Shown here in pieces: positions 23,405-32,800 of a stretch of DNA of 64,000 bases. Position 1 is the first letter of the stretch. Each line of letters starts with the position of its first letter. Source of the stretch: Dermatemys mawii (lineage: Eukaryota > Chordata > Testudines > Dermatemydidae); the NCBI GenBank assembly GCA_007922305.1, contig ML677364.1, forward strand, positions 17,940,260-18,004,259, given 5' to 3'. A program made the position numbers and the translations under genes. A model generated the notes under the pieces. The model was given only the letters and a program-made list of their open reading frames with translations. It ran no database searches and had not been told where the DNA came from.

Positions 23405-23846
23405 AAATCCTTGCCTGAGGAGGCTGTGAAGGCTAGGACTATAACAGGGTTTAAAAGAGAACTGGATGAATTCATGGAGGTTAAGTTCATTAATGGCTAT
23501 TAGCCAGGCTGGGTAAGGAATGGTGTCCCTAGCCTCTGTTTGTCAGGGGGGGTGATGGATGGCAGGAGAGAGATCACTTGATCTTTACCTGTTAGGTTCA
23601 CTCACTCGGGGGCACCTGGCATTGGCCACTGTCAGTAGACAGGATACTGGGCTAGATGGACCTTTGGTCTGACCCAGTGTGACCCTTCTTATGTTCTTAT
23701 ACTTGGAGTGTATTGCTTATGCAAGTAAGAGGATGGTCTAATGTGAGAGGAGCTAGTTGTAATAAAAAGGACCTATTCCAATACTGTATTAAGATGGTGG
23801 CAAACTCTAATTTCATAACTAAAGGGCACATGTCCTTTTCTTTCAG

Positions 23847-23904
23847 ACAAATTTCACAAGAAGATAAAAACTGGGAAACAAATATTCAGGAGCTCCAAAA
23901 AAAG
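23847..23904 (+). CDS. OCA2: OCA2 internal exon (QISQEDKNWETNIQELQKK)
   Basis: A 58-bp exon between CTTTCAG (to 23846) and GTAAAT (from 23905). One base completes the split Arg codon AG|A, then 19 codons give QISQEDKNWETNIQELQKK, ending in phase 0. The sequence is identical to the mammalian P protein as I recall it and belongs to the same cytosolic loop as the previous exon. The CR1 LINE ends only about 145 bp upstream, so the polypyrimidine tract (TGTCCTTTTCTTTCAG) and branch region must lie in that short gap. Confidence 0.96.
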
Positions 23905-25573
23905 GTAAATAAATGGCAGTTATATTAACTTTCAGAAGAACTGGTCCTCTGGTTTGGTACACAGATAATATTTTTAAGTATATCCATGCGGAAAAAGCAG
24001 GAACCAGTTCAGTGCACCTATCAAATATTCTCCACGTAGGGAAGAAAAGCTGGTGGGCTGGCTTCTGAATGGGGCAGAGTTAAGGTAGCACATTCAGATG
24101 ATAAATTTCTTTTAAGTTTAACCTTAAGTTTGAATTTCATGTTTCTCTTATTTTTTTGTTTTAACTATACTATTCTTATATATATACACACACATACACA
24201 AACACTTCTCCCCCTACCCCAACTGCCCTATATGTACCTTCAACCTTAAATTTACTTAATGATGGTTTTTGGTCACACTTTATACTGAGTTTCCATTTAT
24301 AAATACATTTATAAAGTGTTAATACATGATTAATTGATGATTTAATAAATTGCTAATCCATTGTAATAGATTCCAGCAGTTCAACAGCTTGCTTATATCA
24401 TGACCTGTAGCTATAGAGAACATCTTCTACTAATATCCTTATTACTATCTATAACATAATATTTATGTCATTAACATATTTATATTCATATTTTTTTTTG
24501 TGGTGCGATAGAATCTGGGAACACCAGGCCTGAACCAGAGCCAGCAGCACTATGTGCCGTACAAATACAGAAGAAACAGTCCCTGTTTCAAAGAGCTACA
24601 GTCTAATCAACTTCTTATTAAAAGAACCTTCGTATAAAGTGTGATCAAACTTTTAAATAGTCTTAATCGTGTGTGGGTGGGTAAAGAAAATGGTGACTAG
24701 ACAGAGGAATACCAGGACAGAGAGTGAGAGAAGGTGTGGACTATACAGAGAAATCAGTATGTGAGTAGGGGGAATCTAGGTTGAGCAAGTGAGACTAGAA
24801 AGAGGAACCAGAAGACAATAGAGAAGACTGGGACTAAAAAGGGAAACTAAAGAGGAATGGGGGAGAAGATGGGGACAGGTGATGATAATATGGATCTTGG
24901 GGAAAAATAGAGGTGAGGAAAGGAGAGTGGAGGAAATAGGTAGAAAGTGAAGACTAGAATGATGAATAAAGGGAAAGAGTAGAACCTGTGGATTAGAGTC
25001 TAAGATTTTGGAGCAGAATTCAATAGCAAGGGGTTAATTTATTTCTGTGACATGGAATCACGGACTCCATTGTCCCTGATCATAATAGAAATTGCATTTC
25101 AGTGTTACTATTCCCATTTCAATAAACTTAAAACTGGGGTAGCTGAACAAATATGAACATTTTAAGCCGTCATGATCTGCAAATTCCTGCTATTCACATT
25201 TGTGTCAAGGTCCTTAAATCTACAGTTGCTGCTGCTAAATTCTAATCACTTACCTAACATACAGTATGATGTTGAAAATGTTTAAAAATCTGCTTCCTTT
25301 ATTATCGATTACCATATGAAACAAATGTAGAAGTTGTAGCTAATGTCAAAAGATTTTTGTTGTCTAAAATAGCATTGTTTCTACAGAATTTTCTTTTTCA
25401 CCCCAAGAGAATCTTTTTCCTGACTTAAGATTTTTACTTTTCCCTTCCTGTATCTCCTTTCCTTTACAGTAAGAGATTTATGCCTTACAAATGCATGCGG
25501 GATTGAGAATTTGTGCAGTATAATAAATAGTTTCTTCTGTAACATAGTTGCTGAATGTTTTTCCTACCTACAG
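23905..25573 (+). other. OCA2 intron (1.7 kb)
   Basis: GT...AG bordered. It has a SINE scrap at 24505-24620, an AT-dinucleotide run at about 24176-24190, and a purine-rich plus strand at about 24690-24985. Otherwise nothing. Confidence 0.7.
24505..24620 (+). repeat. SINE fragment (same family as 8470)
   Basis: GCACTATGTGCCGTACAAAT, then ACAGTCCCTGTTTCAAAGAG and CTACAGTCTAATCAA, the middle part of the SINE recognised at 8470-8800. Head and tail are missing. Confidence 0.6.
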
Positions 25574-25682
25574 CACAGAATAACAGACAAAATACTTCTC
25601 ATCAAATGCCTGACTGTGTTGGGATTTGTTATCCTGATGTTCTTTCTCAATTCATTTGTTCCAGGCATTCATCTAGATCTTG
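25574..25682 (+). CDS. OCA2: OCA2 internal exon (membrane segment, [14 protein letters not shown])
   Basis: Acceptor CCTACCTACAG ends at 25573 and donor GTGAGT begins at 25683. 36 codons plus one base: [20 protein letters not shown]..., then [15 protein letters not shown] and the first G of a split Gly codon. The stretch [17 protein letters not shown] is a hydrophobic membrane helix. It is nearly identical to the mammalian sequence, with conservative differences (for example L/I). The preceding exon ends in phase 0 and this one starts in phase 0, so no residues are missing. Confidence 0.97.
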
Positions 25683-26604
25683 GTGAGTCTGGTTTCTCTG
25701 CTTTATCATACTGGTAGACTTAGTAACAAAAATATGACATTTGAGCTTGGATCTGTTCACAAGGTCCTTTTTTTCTATGCTCTACATATCTCTGCCACAC
25801 AGTCCTAAAACATGATCAGACCAGAAGTTTCCCAGATCAGGTTCTCAAAACCTAGGCACGTCCTAATTAAATTAGCAGTGACAGGTATGCTGGTGACTTC
25901 CATTTTCTGACCTTCCTTCCATTTACCAGAGATAGATCAAAGGTGGGTTGGGTTCCCTTGGTGCCTCTGTGCATGCCTCTCAACCTGCCAAGAGCTGAGG
26001 TACTATGTATGACAAAACACAGACATGAGAGAAAAAATCATTGCTTTAGGGAAATTAAAATGTTCTGGGAGGTATTCCTTCAGTATAAATTACTTTGTAT
26101 AACTTCAGTTCTCTGACTCTTTATTATCAATGTCAATGATTTTCATCAGGGAGACATCAAATTTGTATGGAATGTGGGGGCTAAAATGAGCAATGTCCCT
26201 TGAAATAAGAGATACAACTGTGAGGTACCTATGTAGTTAACAGTTTATAATTGAGCAAAAGCTAAATGGAATTTCATGGTTCAGAAAAAAGGTATTTTTC
26301 TGGTCCAATTTTCAAAGTCTGCTGCAAACACTGGAGATATGTGAACTCATATAAAATGTCACAAGAATCCTTTGTACTGGAAAGCGTTAGGCAAAATGCA
26401 TGTAGAGTGTGCTACCAGCTCCCCTTTTAATTACCCATCATCAGCAAACCAGATAACTCAGAAGATTATATCCTCCTCTCTCTCTATTACTTCCCCCTCT
26501 CTTAAATTTTTCTATCCCCAAACTCCCCGTTTTTGTCTGCCTGCGTGGCAAGATAAGGTTTACAGCATGGCTTGAAGGTTTTCAGATTCAGCCTATTTGA
26601 AACT

Positions 26605-26888
26605 AAGGCTATGTTTCATTGTTAAAACTTTTGTTGCTCAGGAGTGTGAAAAAATACCCGCTGAACGAAAAAAGTTTTAATGATGAAAAGCACCGGTGTG
26701 GACAGCGCTTCGCTGGCAGAAGATGCTCTCCAAGTGATGAAGCTACGGCCCTCGTTGGCAGTGGTTTTATTTGGTTGCCTGGAGCGCTCTCTTCCTGAGA
26801 CAGAGAACGGCTACCCTGAGTACATTACAATGGCACAGCTGTAGCAGCCCAGCCGTGACATTGTAAGTGCACAGTGTAGACGTAGCCT
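26605..26888. mobile_element. DNA-transposon MITE with 'GGCTATGT...GTAGACGTAGCC' ends
   Basis: The left end AAGGCTATGTTTCATTGTTA and the right end CAGTGTAGACGTAGCCT are inverted complements with a few mismatches. The interior keeps CAGCGCTTCGCTGGCAGAAG and TTGGTTGCCTGGAGCGCTCT. It is about 284 bp with no coding frame. Its ends match the GTCTACACT group at 3603 and 28491. The duplication of the target is too decayed to read. Confidence 0.75.
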
Positions 26889-28363
26889 ACGGCAATGGAG
26901 GCTGTGGGAGAGTGAATTCCAAAGTTGTGAGGCCTTCTCAAAGAACGCTTGCACAGAAGCCCTTTCTCACATATACCAGTGGAGCTTTAGCTCAAGCACC
27001 TCTGCTGACCTCACCTGTGGAAGTATGAGACACAGAGAGAGGTAAAGCCAATCTTTTAAACTTCACCTGGCAACCAACAAGCGGACGGTGTGGCATAGAC
27101 TCCTGTCAAGATACTCTTATAAAGCTGTAGTTAGCTTAAATTCCTACATAGTTAAAGTGTAGACCCAGGCAGAATACCTGACCGTAGTTTTAGTGAGGCA
27201 GAAAACGGGCACTCAAGGTGGGCAGCTGAATGAAGAGAAAATGAAGTGAAGTCAGATAGACCTCATAAAAAGCACCCTTCTCTATTCCCACAAGCTAGGG
27301 AGTCTTTCCAAATTGGTGGCAAGAGTTTGGCAGTTTCCACATTGCTTCTCTTCTCCAGTCTCTGCTGGCATCTCTCAGATATTCTAACCACCTCTTTTCC
27401 AGAGCCTCAGAGGGTCAGTCCTGTGCCTCCAGAGCCTCATAGGGTCAGTCAAAGACAGAGGCAGGGAAAGGGACAGCAGCTCAGTGCTTTGATTTTTCAG
27501 CACCTGTGCTGCAGAGTGAGTGATCTCAGCAGTCTTGTGGAGCTGGAATTGTTGCCTTTCCCCAAAGGGACTCATGATACAGCGTCATACCCCACTGAGA
27601 GGTCACATAAGCTGGGGGAGGGGGTAATTCCAAGCTTGAGGAGACATACCAATGCTAGCTCACTACCCACACAGGCAGGACTTCCCCAGATCCTTCAGCA
27701 GGGAGGGGACTTCAAACCATTCCAATAGGCAATCTCTCCATCCCTGAACTGGCTCACACGAGGAGAGATAGGGAGGTGGTGTCTAACACCTGTAGATGGC
27801 GATGGAACCCACCAGACCCTGGCACACAGGCCTTGGAGACAGTGAGAGGGGCTCAGAAACCAGTGAGGGGAAGCCCCACATGTCCTACATTACATGAGGG
27901 TGAGGGAGGGCGGGCTGCTCAGATCCCCCTAAAGGGGCAAGGGCCCCCTAGATATGGGCACATGGGAGGGAAGAATGGGTCTCACTGGTGTCTCGGCCCC
28001 TATTCTCCCCCACTCCCCCAAAACTCACCCCCACATCCACCTTCCCAGTGTCCCACCCTTCCAGTCCCTTAGCTCCCACAGCTTCCTCACTTGAGCTCCC
28101 AACCTCTCCCCCCAGCCATACCACCCATCCTGCTTTATCCTTCCTCATAACCTCCCCTCTTTAATTCAGCCCCCCCAACCCTTCTCCTCCTCTTTCCCCA
28201 CTTCTCTGCCCCTTAGTGCTCCTTCCAGGAAGCATTCACATGTCTAATTTTTTTCTGAAAAATATTTTGATTACATTCCCATCAAAATATAATTCTTCCA
28301 TTGACCTAGCTACTGCCTCTTGAGGGTGTGTGTTACCTACAGTGATGGGAGAACCCCTCTTAT
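26889..28363. other. Intron stretch, no firm feature
   Basis: A GC-richer part with a short tandem duplication CCAGAGCCTCA(G/T)AGGGTCAGTC at 27401-27450 and a cytosine-rich run at 28000-28230. The 160-codon frame at 27246-27728 spans the duplication, lacks any motif and is treated as chance. Confidence 0.4.
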
Positions 28364-28440
28364 CGGTAATGTCTACATTGAAGTGCTGCTACAGCACTGA
28401 AGATGTGCCTTTGTAACAGTTTTAGTACAGACATACCCTC
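28364..28440. mobile_element. Short MITE remnant with 'GTCTACA' ends
   Basis: GTAATGTCTACATTGAAGTG faces TAGTACAGACATACC in inverted orientation, with GCTGCTACAGCACTGAAGAT between. It is a strongly shortened relative of the GTCTACACT elements. Confidence 0.6.
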
Positions 28441-28490
28441 AGTCCAAAATATCTTTTGTCTTAGGTGGGGGCTTGTAACTTATCTTTAGG

Positions 28491-28851
28491 CCATGTCTAC
28501 ACTACAAAATTATGTTGCCTTACGTCAGCATACAGCCACTGTAGTTATTAAATCACCTGTGTGTGTGCACATTTGGCTCGTTGTGTCAGTGGTGCGTGTC
28601 CTCACCAAGAGCATTTTTATTGGAGTGGGCATTGTGGGACGGCTCATGAAAGCCAGTAACAGTTGATGGAAGCAGTGCAGTGTCTATGATGACACTGCAT
28701 TGACCTGCTGCTGTGGAGGTGATGTTGTTAAATGGATATAGAGGGTCACTTATATTGGCAGGAGTCAATTTAAGTAAAGATACTTCTACAGCTAGGTTGA
28801 CAGAAGGTAGCTTACATCAGCCTAACTGTATAGTGTACACCAGTCCTTAGT
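28491..28851. mobile_element. DNA-transposon MITE (GGCCATGTCTACACTAC ends)
   Basis: TAGGCCATGTCTACACTACA at the left and ATAGTGTACACCAGTCCTTA at the right are inverted complements with mismatches. Subterminal ATTATGTTGCCTTACGTCAG faces GTAGCTTACATCAGCCTAAC. Size 361 bp, no coding frame. Confidence 0.7.
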
Positions 28852-28871
28852 TATATTAATAGGAGGATAAG

Positions 28872-29982
28872 TGTGACACTCTGTACCTTGGGGGAACATC
28901 TAGCACCTCCATGTTCATCCTTGTAAAATGATTGTGTAGTATCCAATGCAAAGTTTGTCATGTCGTGTGTCTTCGGAAGGCTCATGATGCACTGAGCATT
29001 GTTGTTACCATCATGTTATAGTAACGTTATAGGTTATAATTTCATGTATGTAATTATCAGGCTGAAAATGTGTCCTCATGGCTTAAAATAAGCCCATGCA
29101 AAAACTCTGCAAGAGGAGAGAGGCAGTTCACACCTCATCAGGGCATGTATGGGACAAACCCAGCCCAACCTCATAGGAACAAATGACAGTGGCCTAGGCA
29201 GCAACCAAAGGGTCTGCTGGATTCTCGAGTGAGTCACCCCACTTCTTTTGGTTGGTTTGGGACTGCAATGAGGTAATGCTCATCTGACCCTGAAGGCAGT
29301 GGGGGGTGTAAAGCGAAGAGGGAAGAAAGAACATGATAAAAGGGAGAGATGTTTGCCATGCTCTTCCTCTCTCTTCCACCTCCATCTACAGACACCACCA
29401 CCAAGCGACTGATCAAAGGGGAGAGCTTGGCTGAAGAGCAACCTGCCAGCCTGTGGTGTGAAGCATCTAAATTTGTAAAGTCATTGAACTTGTTAAGATC
29501 AGCTTAGAATGCATTTTGCTTTTATTTCATTTGACCAAATCTGACTTGTTGTGCTTTGACTTATAATCACTTAAAATGTATCTTTTGTAGTTAATGAATC
29601 TGTTTGTTTATTCTACCTGAAGCAGTGTGTTTGGTTTGAAACATACCAGAGACTCCCCTTGGGACAACAAGCCTGGTACATGTCAATTTCTTTGTTAAAC
29701 TGACAAACTCATATAAGCTTGCAGTGTCCAGTGGGCATTACTGAACACTGCAAGATGGAGGTTCCTAGCGTTGTGCCTGGGACTGGAGATATTGGCGAGT
29801 GTCATTCAGTTGCACAATCCAAGGAGCAGCTTACATGCCAGAGCTGTGCGGGAACAAACCGGGAGTGGGAGTTCTCACAGCAGAGCAGGGTAACGCTGGG
29901 TCCCAGAGTCAAGGATTGGAGTGACTAGAGTCAAGGATTGAAGTGATGACCGGTCCAGATAACACCAGAGGGGAACGTCACG
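28872..29982. mobile_element. LTR-like element, family E (TGTGACACTCTG...AACGTCAC)
   Basis: It starts TGTGACACTCTGTACCTTGG and ends CCAGAGGGGAACGTCACG. The flanks ATAAG (28867-28871) and GTAAG (29983-29987) resemble a 5-bp duplication with one change. It matches a repeat I recall as frequent in turtles. No gag or pol frame. A solitary LTR or non-autonomous element are both possible. Confidence 0.65.
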
Positions 29983-31589
29983 GTAAGGTCACAGCAAACA
30001 ATCTCAATGAGGTCTGTCATCTGTTCACTGATTAGTACCTCTCTGTTTAACAGGACGAGGCAGCAGAAGGAAAAAAAATTTGTGGGGGGAGGCATGTAAC
30101 TCATACCTCAAATGACCCCAAATTTGGATCACTAACACTAACCATGTCCCCGTGTTTCTGCACCAAATTTCAAAGCAATCTGAGTAACTTTGGATTTTGG
30201 AATACTTACAGTTGTTGAGCTTTAAAGCATTTAAGATGCAGGAAAAAACACTCTAGCGGTTTTTTTGTATTGGCGCATGGACACTAAAAATGTACATTTT
30301 TGTAAATACTGGTCTTGGTTTGGGTCCTGTGAAGATGTAGTGGTGCCTTGCGCTCCCTTTGTTAAAACTAAGATGGAGACTATTTTCTCAGGGATTACAT
30401 CTCCGCAGTCCCTATCTCAAGTGACTCTTCTGAGGCACATCGAATTTTCAAGGAATCCAAGTGACCATGTTGATTTTAGAAATGTTGCCCTTTAAACAGA
30501 ACTCATGACACAACCTTAAGTATAAAGGGGCTGCTGTGGCACTATAATTAGTGTTAATGGAAGCCACAAGCTCACAGCATGAGGGCTTATTGATAACCCG
30601 TGAACTTAACTTTAATGATCAGTTAAACTTTTGCTGCTGTGATTCTCCATGGATTTTGTTTTACAATGTATAGAAATAATTTTAATAAAATAAGGCATAT
30701 TATATACTCTAATGTTTCTGTTAAAGTTGTGCAACATTTTTCCTCAGAAATAGAAAAGGATCTTAGATGCGTGATTATTTTTTCTGCAGAATAATATGTT
30801 ATACAAAAGTTAGAGTGTTAGCAATCTAATAACGTTTAACTGCATTTGGTAGAGTGAATCAGAAAGATTATAGAATTTTTTATCAAACCCCAGGGTTGAT
30901 ATAATTTTTCCGTTATGAATTTGGATTCACTAAGCTAATTTGCAAGGGCTGATGTTTTAATTTAAAAAATAAAATCAGCATATTTAACAGCCTTATTAAA
31001 TGCTAGCTGCCTTCCTGTTCAGTTTTCTTGTGTCCCTACATTAATTTACTTAGTTCTATTTATATGCAAATATATATGTTAATGCAGTGTTAAGGCTTAG
31101 ATTTTAAACAAACAAAAATAGAAATTTGAGAGTGAAGATTCCCACAACAGTTTTCATTCTACCTCTTCTGTGTTTGATTTTTTTTAAAGTAACTTCAGTT
31201 TTATTCTGTTGGTTAAGCCCTCCAGGGAAGATACTCATTTCACTATACTTATGTACAGTACCTACCGCAGTGATTTTTGACTGTGACTCATATGTGCTAG
31301 CATCATATAAATAAATAACTGATGCATGTTTACACTTTATATATAACTGTTGCACATGTGTAGCATTTTGTACTATTTGATGTATGATCTGGTAGTGAGA
31401 TATTATTTTAAAGTGTATTTTTTTCCTGACTTTTGCATGGTAAAAATCCCATCTGTGATGTAGCATTAACAGATTTTTGCACAGAATTTTCTTTGTTTTT
31501 TTTTATTTTGTATGCCTTTCAATGTGTCCACAATTTGCTCCTCTGTATTACTTCAAAGTGAAGCTCCCATAACTTGGCTATGTGCTATT
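29983..31589. other. Intron stretch, mostly unremarkable
   Basis: Bases 30095-30260 contain a faint repeat-like block (AATGACCCCAAATTTGGATC, CACCAAATTTCAAAGCAATC). The rest is AT-rich without recognisable features. Confidence 0.35.
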
Positions 31590-32125
31590 CATAGGCCACA
31601 CAGTTTCTCTGCAGAACTTCCATTCCAATTCCCTCCCCAGTAGAATGTTTTTTGAACGTGGTTATACGTTTGGCCTCCACACCATGCCCTGGGGAAAAGT
31701 TCCACAGGTTGACTATGTGTTATGTGAAGAAGTACTTCCTTTTGTTTGTTTTATTAATTTTATTATTGATTTAATTAATTTAATTGAGTGACCACTGGTT
31801 CATGTGTTATGTGAAAGTGAATTATTCATCCTTTCTCCAAACCATTCTTGATTTTATAGACATCTATCAGATCCTCCTTAGTCATTTCTTTTCTAAGCTG
31901 AACAATCTGTCTTTTTTAATCTCCCCTCATATCGAAGCTATTCCATGCCCCTAATGATTTTTGTTGCCCTTCTCTTCAGGGCTTTGGGGTGGTGCTCCGG
32001 CTCCGCTCCAGTTCCAGGCAAAAATCTGCAGCTCCACTGCTCTGAGCTCTGCTCCAAAGCCCTGCTTCTCTGTAACTTTTCCATTTCTAGTGTATCTTTT
32101 TGGAGAGGGAGCAGGCTGCAAGCAG
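31590..32125 (-). repeat. CR1 fragment, minus strand, split by an 88-bp hAT
   Basis: On the minus strand this is a CR1 ORF2 3' segment. The plus strand carries GTTCCACAGGTTGACTATGT, TGATTTTATAGACATCTATC, AATCTCCCCTCATATCGAAG and TTTTTGTTGCCCTTCTCT, the complement of the CR1 region encoding the last RT-domain blocks (KIIRGME-like, at the boundary). It is interrupted at 31977-32064 by a hAT and resumes with CTGTAACTTTTCCATTTCTA. Confidence 0.85.
31977..32064. mobile_element. 88-bp hAT micro-element with TIRs and 8-bp TSD
   Basis: The ends CAGGGCTTTGG and CCAAAGCCCTG are perfect 11-bp inverted repeats. The flanks CTTCTCTT (31969-31976) and CTTCTCTG (32065-32072) form an 8-bp duplication with one mismatch. 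Removing the element and one flank restores the CR1 reading CCCTTCTCTGTAACTTTTCC. The interior is built of GCTCC/GCTCCGGCTCC and CTGCAGCTCC words and codes for nothing. Confidence 0.93.
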
Positions 32126-32529
32126 TTGAGACTGTTTCTTTCATCTCATAGACAGGGAACAAACCAGACTTGCCTGGGCTAAGGGGTTAAGCTTATGTAA
32201 AGGAATGTGTGTAGCGCTTTTTGTTATTTTAAATCCACTTCTTTATGTGCTATGTTCTTTATGGGCAGAATAAATCTTGCTTTGTTTTGAACAAGCTGTT
32301 TCTGTATCACTGCAAACACATGCTGTTGCAGACTCCCGGATGATAGCTCCTGCAGGTGCCAGGCCCATTGTGCTAGCTAAACAATACTGCTGGCAACTGT
32401 GAGTATAAACTGGAGACCCAGCTGGAGATAATCAGATCACAAGATCCCACCCAAGGCAAAGTGGAGGCACAGGCCTGCCATATATTGGGGAAGCATTTTG
32501 GGGACTGCAAGAGGGTCTCAACAGGAGTA
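32126..32529. repeat. Unclassified retroelement-like piece
   Basis: AATAAATCTTGCTTTGTTTT, then CTGCAAACACATGCTGTTGC and AGGTGCCAGGCCCATTGTGC. The AATAAA followed by a T-rich stretch resembles an LTR polyadenylation region, and I recall this string from turtle repeats. Borders are unclear. Confidence 0.35.
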
Positions 32530-32800
32530 GCCTACTCAGGGGCTGTGGGAAGTTGTTCCAGTGGTTAATTACCCTCTCTATGAAAAACGTGCACATTATT
32601 TCTTGTCTCAGTTTATCTGGTTACAACTTCCAGCCTTTGAGCCTCGTTATACTTTGCTAGCTTGAAGGGCCTTCTATTATCAAATTTTGTTTCCCCACAT
32701 TCATACTTATAGACAATGATCAAATCACCTCTTAACTGTCTCTAAAAATTACAAGATTTAATTGGTGAACTCCTCTGTGCTTATACTCAGGATCCTTCTT
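32530..32800 (-). repeat. CR1 3' fragment, minus strand
   Basis: Plus-strand words GAAGTTGTTCCAGTGGTTAA, CAGTTTATCTGGTTACAACT, TTCCAGCCTTTGAGCCTCGT and GACAATGATCAAATCACCTC are the complement of the CR1 3' region. The same layout is better preserved at 61430-62105. Confidence 0.7.

Larger units (their letters stand above)
19884..23700 (+). mobile_element. Long CR1 LINE copy (ORF1 end, ORF2, 3' UTR)
   Basis: A non-LTR retrotransposon of the CR1 clade, 5'-truncated within ORF1 and running to the 3' tail repeat CTTCTTATGTTCTTAT at about 23685-23700. Order: ORF1 esterase (19884-20490), endonuclease (about 20540-21350), linker (21350-22020), reverse transcriptase (22019-23404) and a 3' UTR with GACAGGATACTGGGCTAGAT. 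Several frameshifts and stops separate the parts, so it cannot retrotranspose. The long open RT frame suggests moderate age. It sits in the same orientation as OCA2, inside an intron. Confidence 0.95.
18166..23846 (+). other. OCA2 intron, largely filled by a CR1 LINE
   Basis: A 5.7-kb intron with GT...AG borders. Bases 18166-19883 hold fragments of the palindromic repeat unit (18372-18415 and 19802-19850) and a short GT run at 19546-19563, otherwise nothing. A CR1 LINE fills about 19884-23700. Between the LINE end and the acceptor only about 145 bp remain. Confidence 0.8.

Noticed and set aside
27246..27728. 160-codon plus-strand frame with a repeated EPQRVS/EPHRVS word
   Set aside because: The repeat is a short DNA tandem. 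No splice or start context and no known family.
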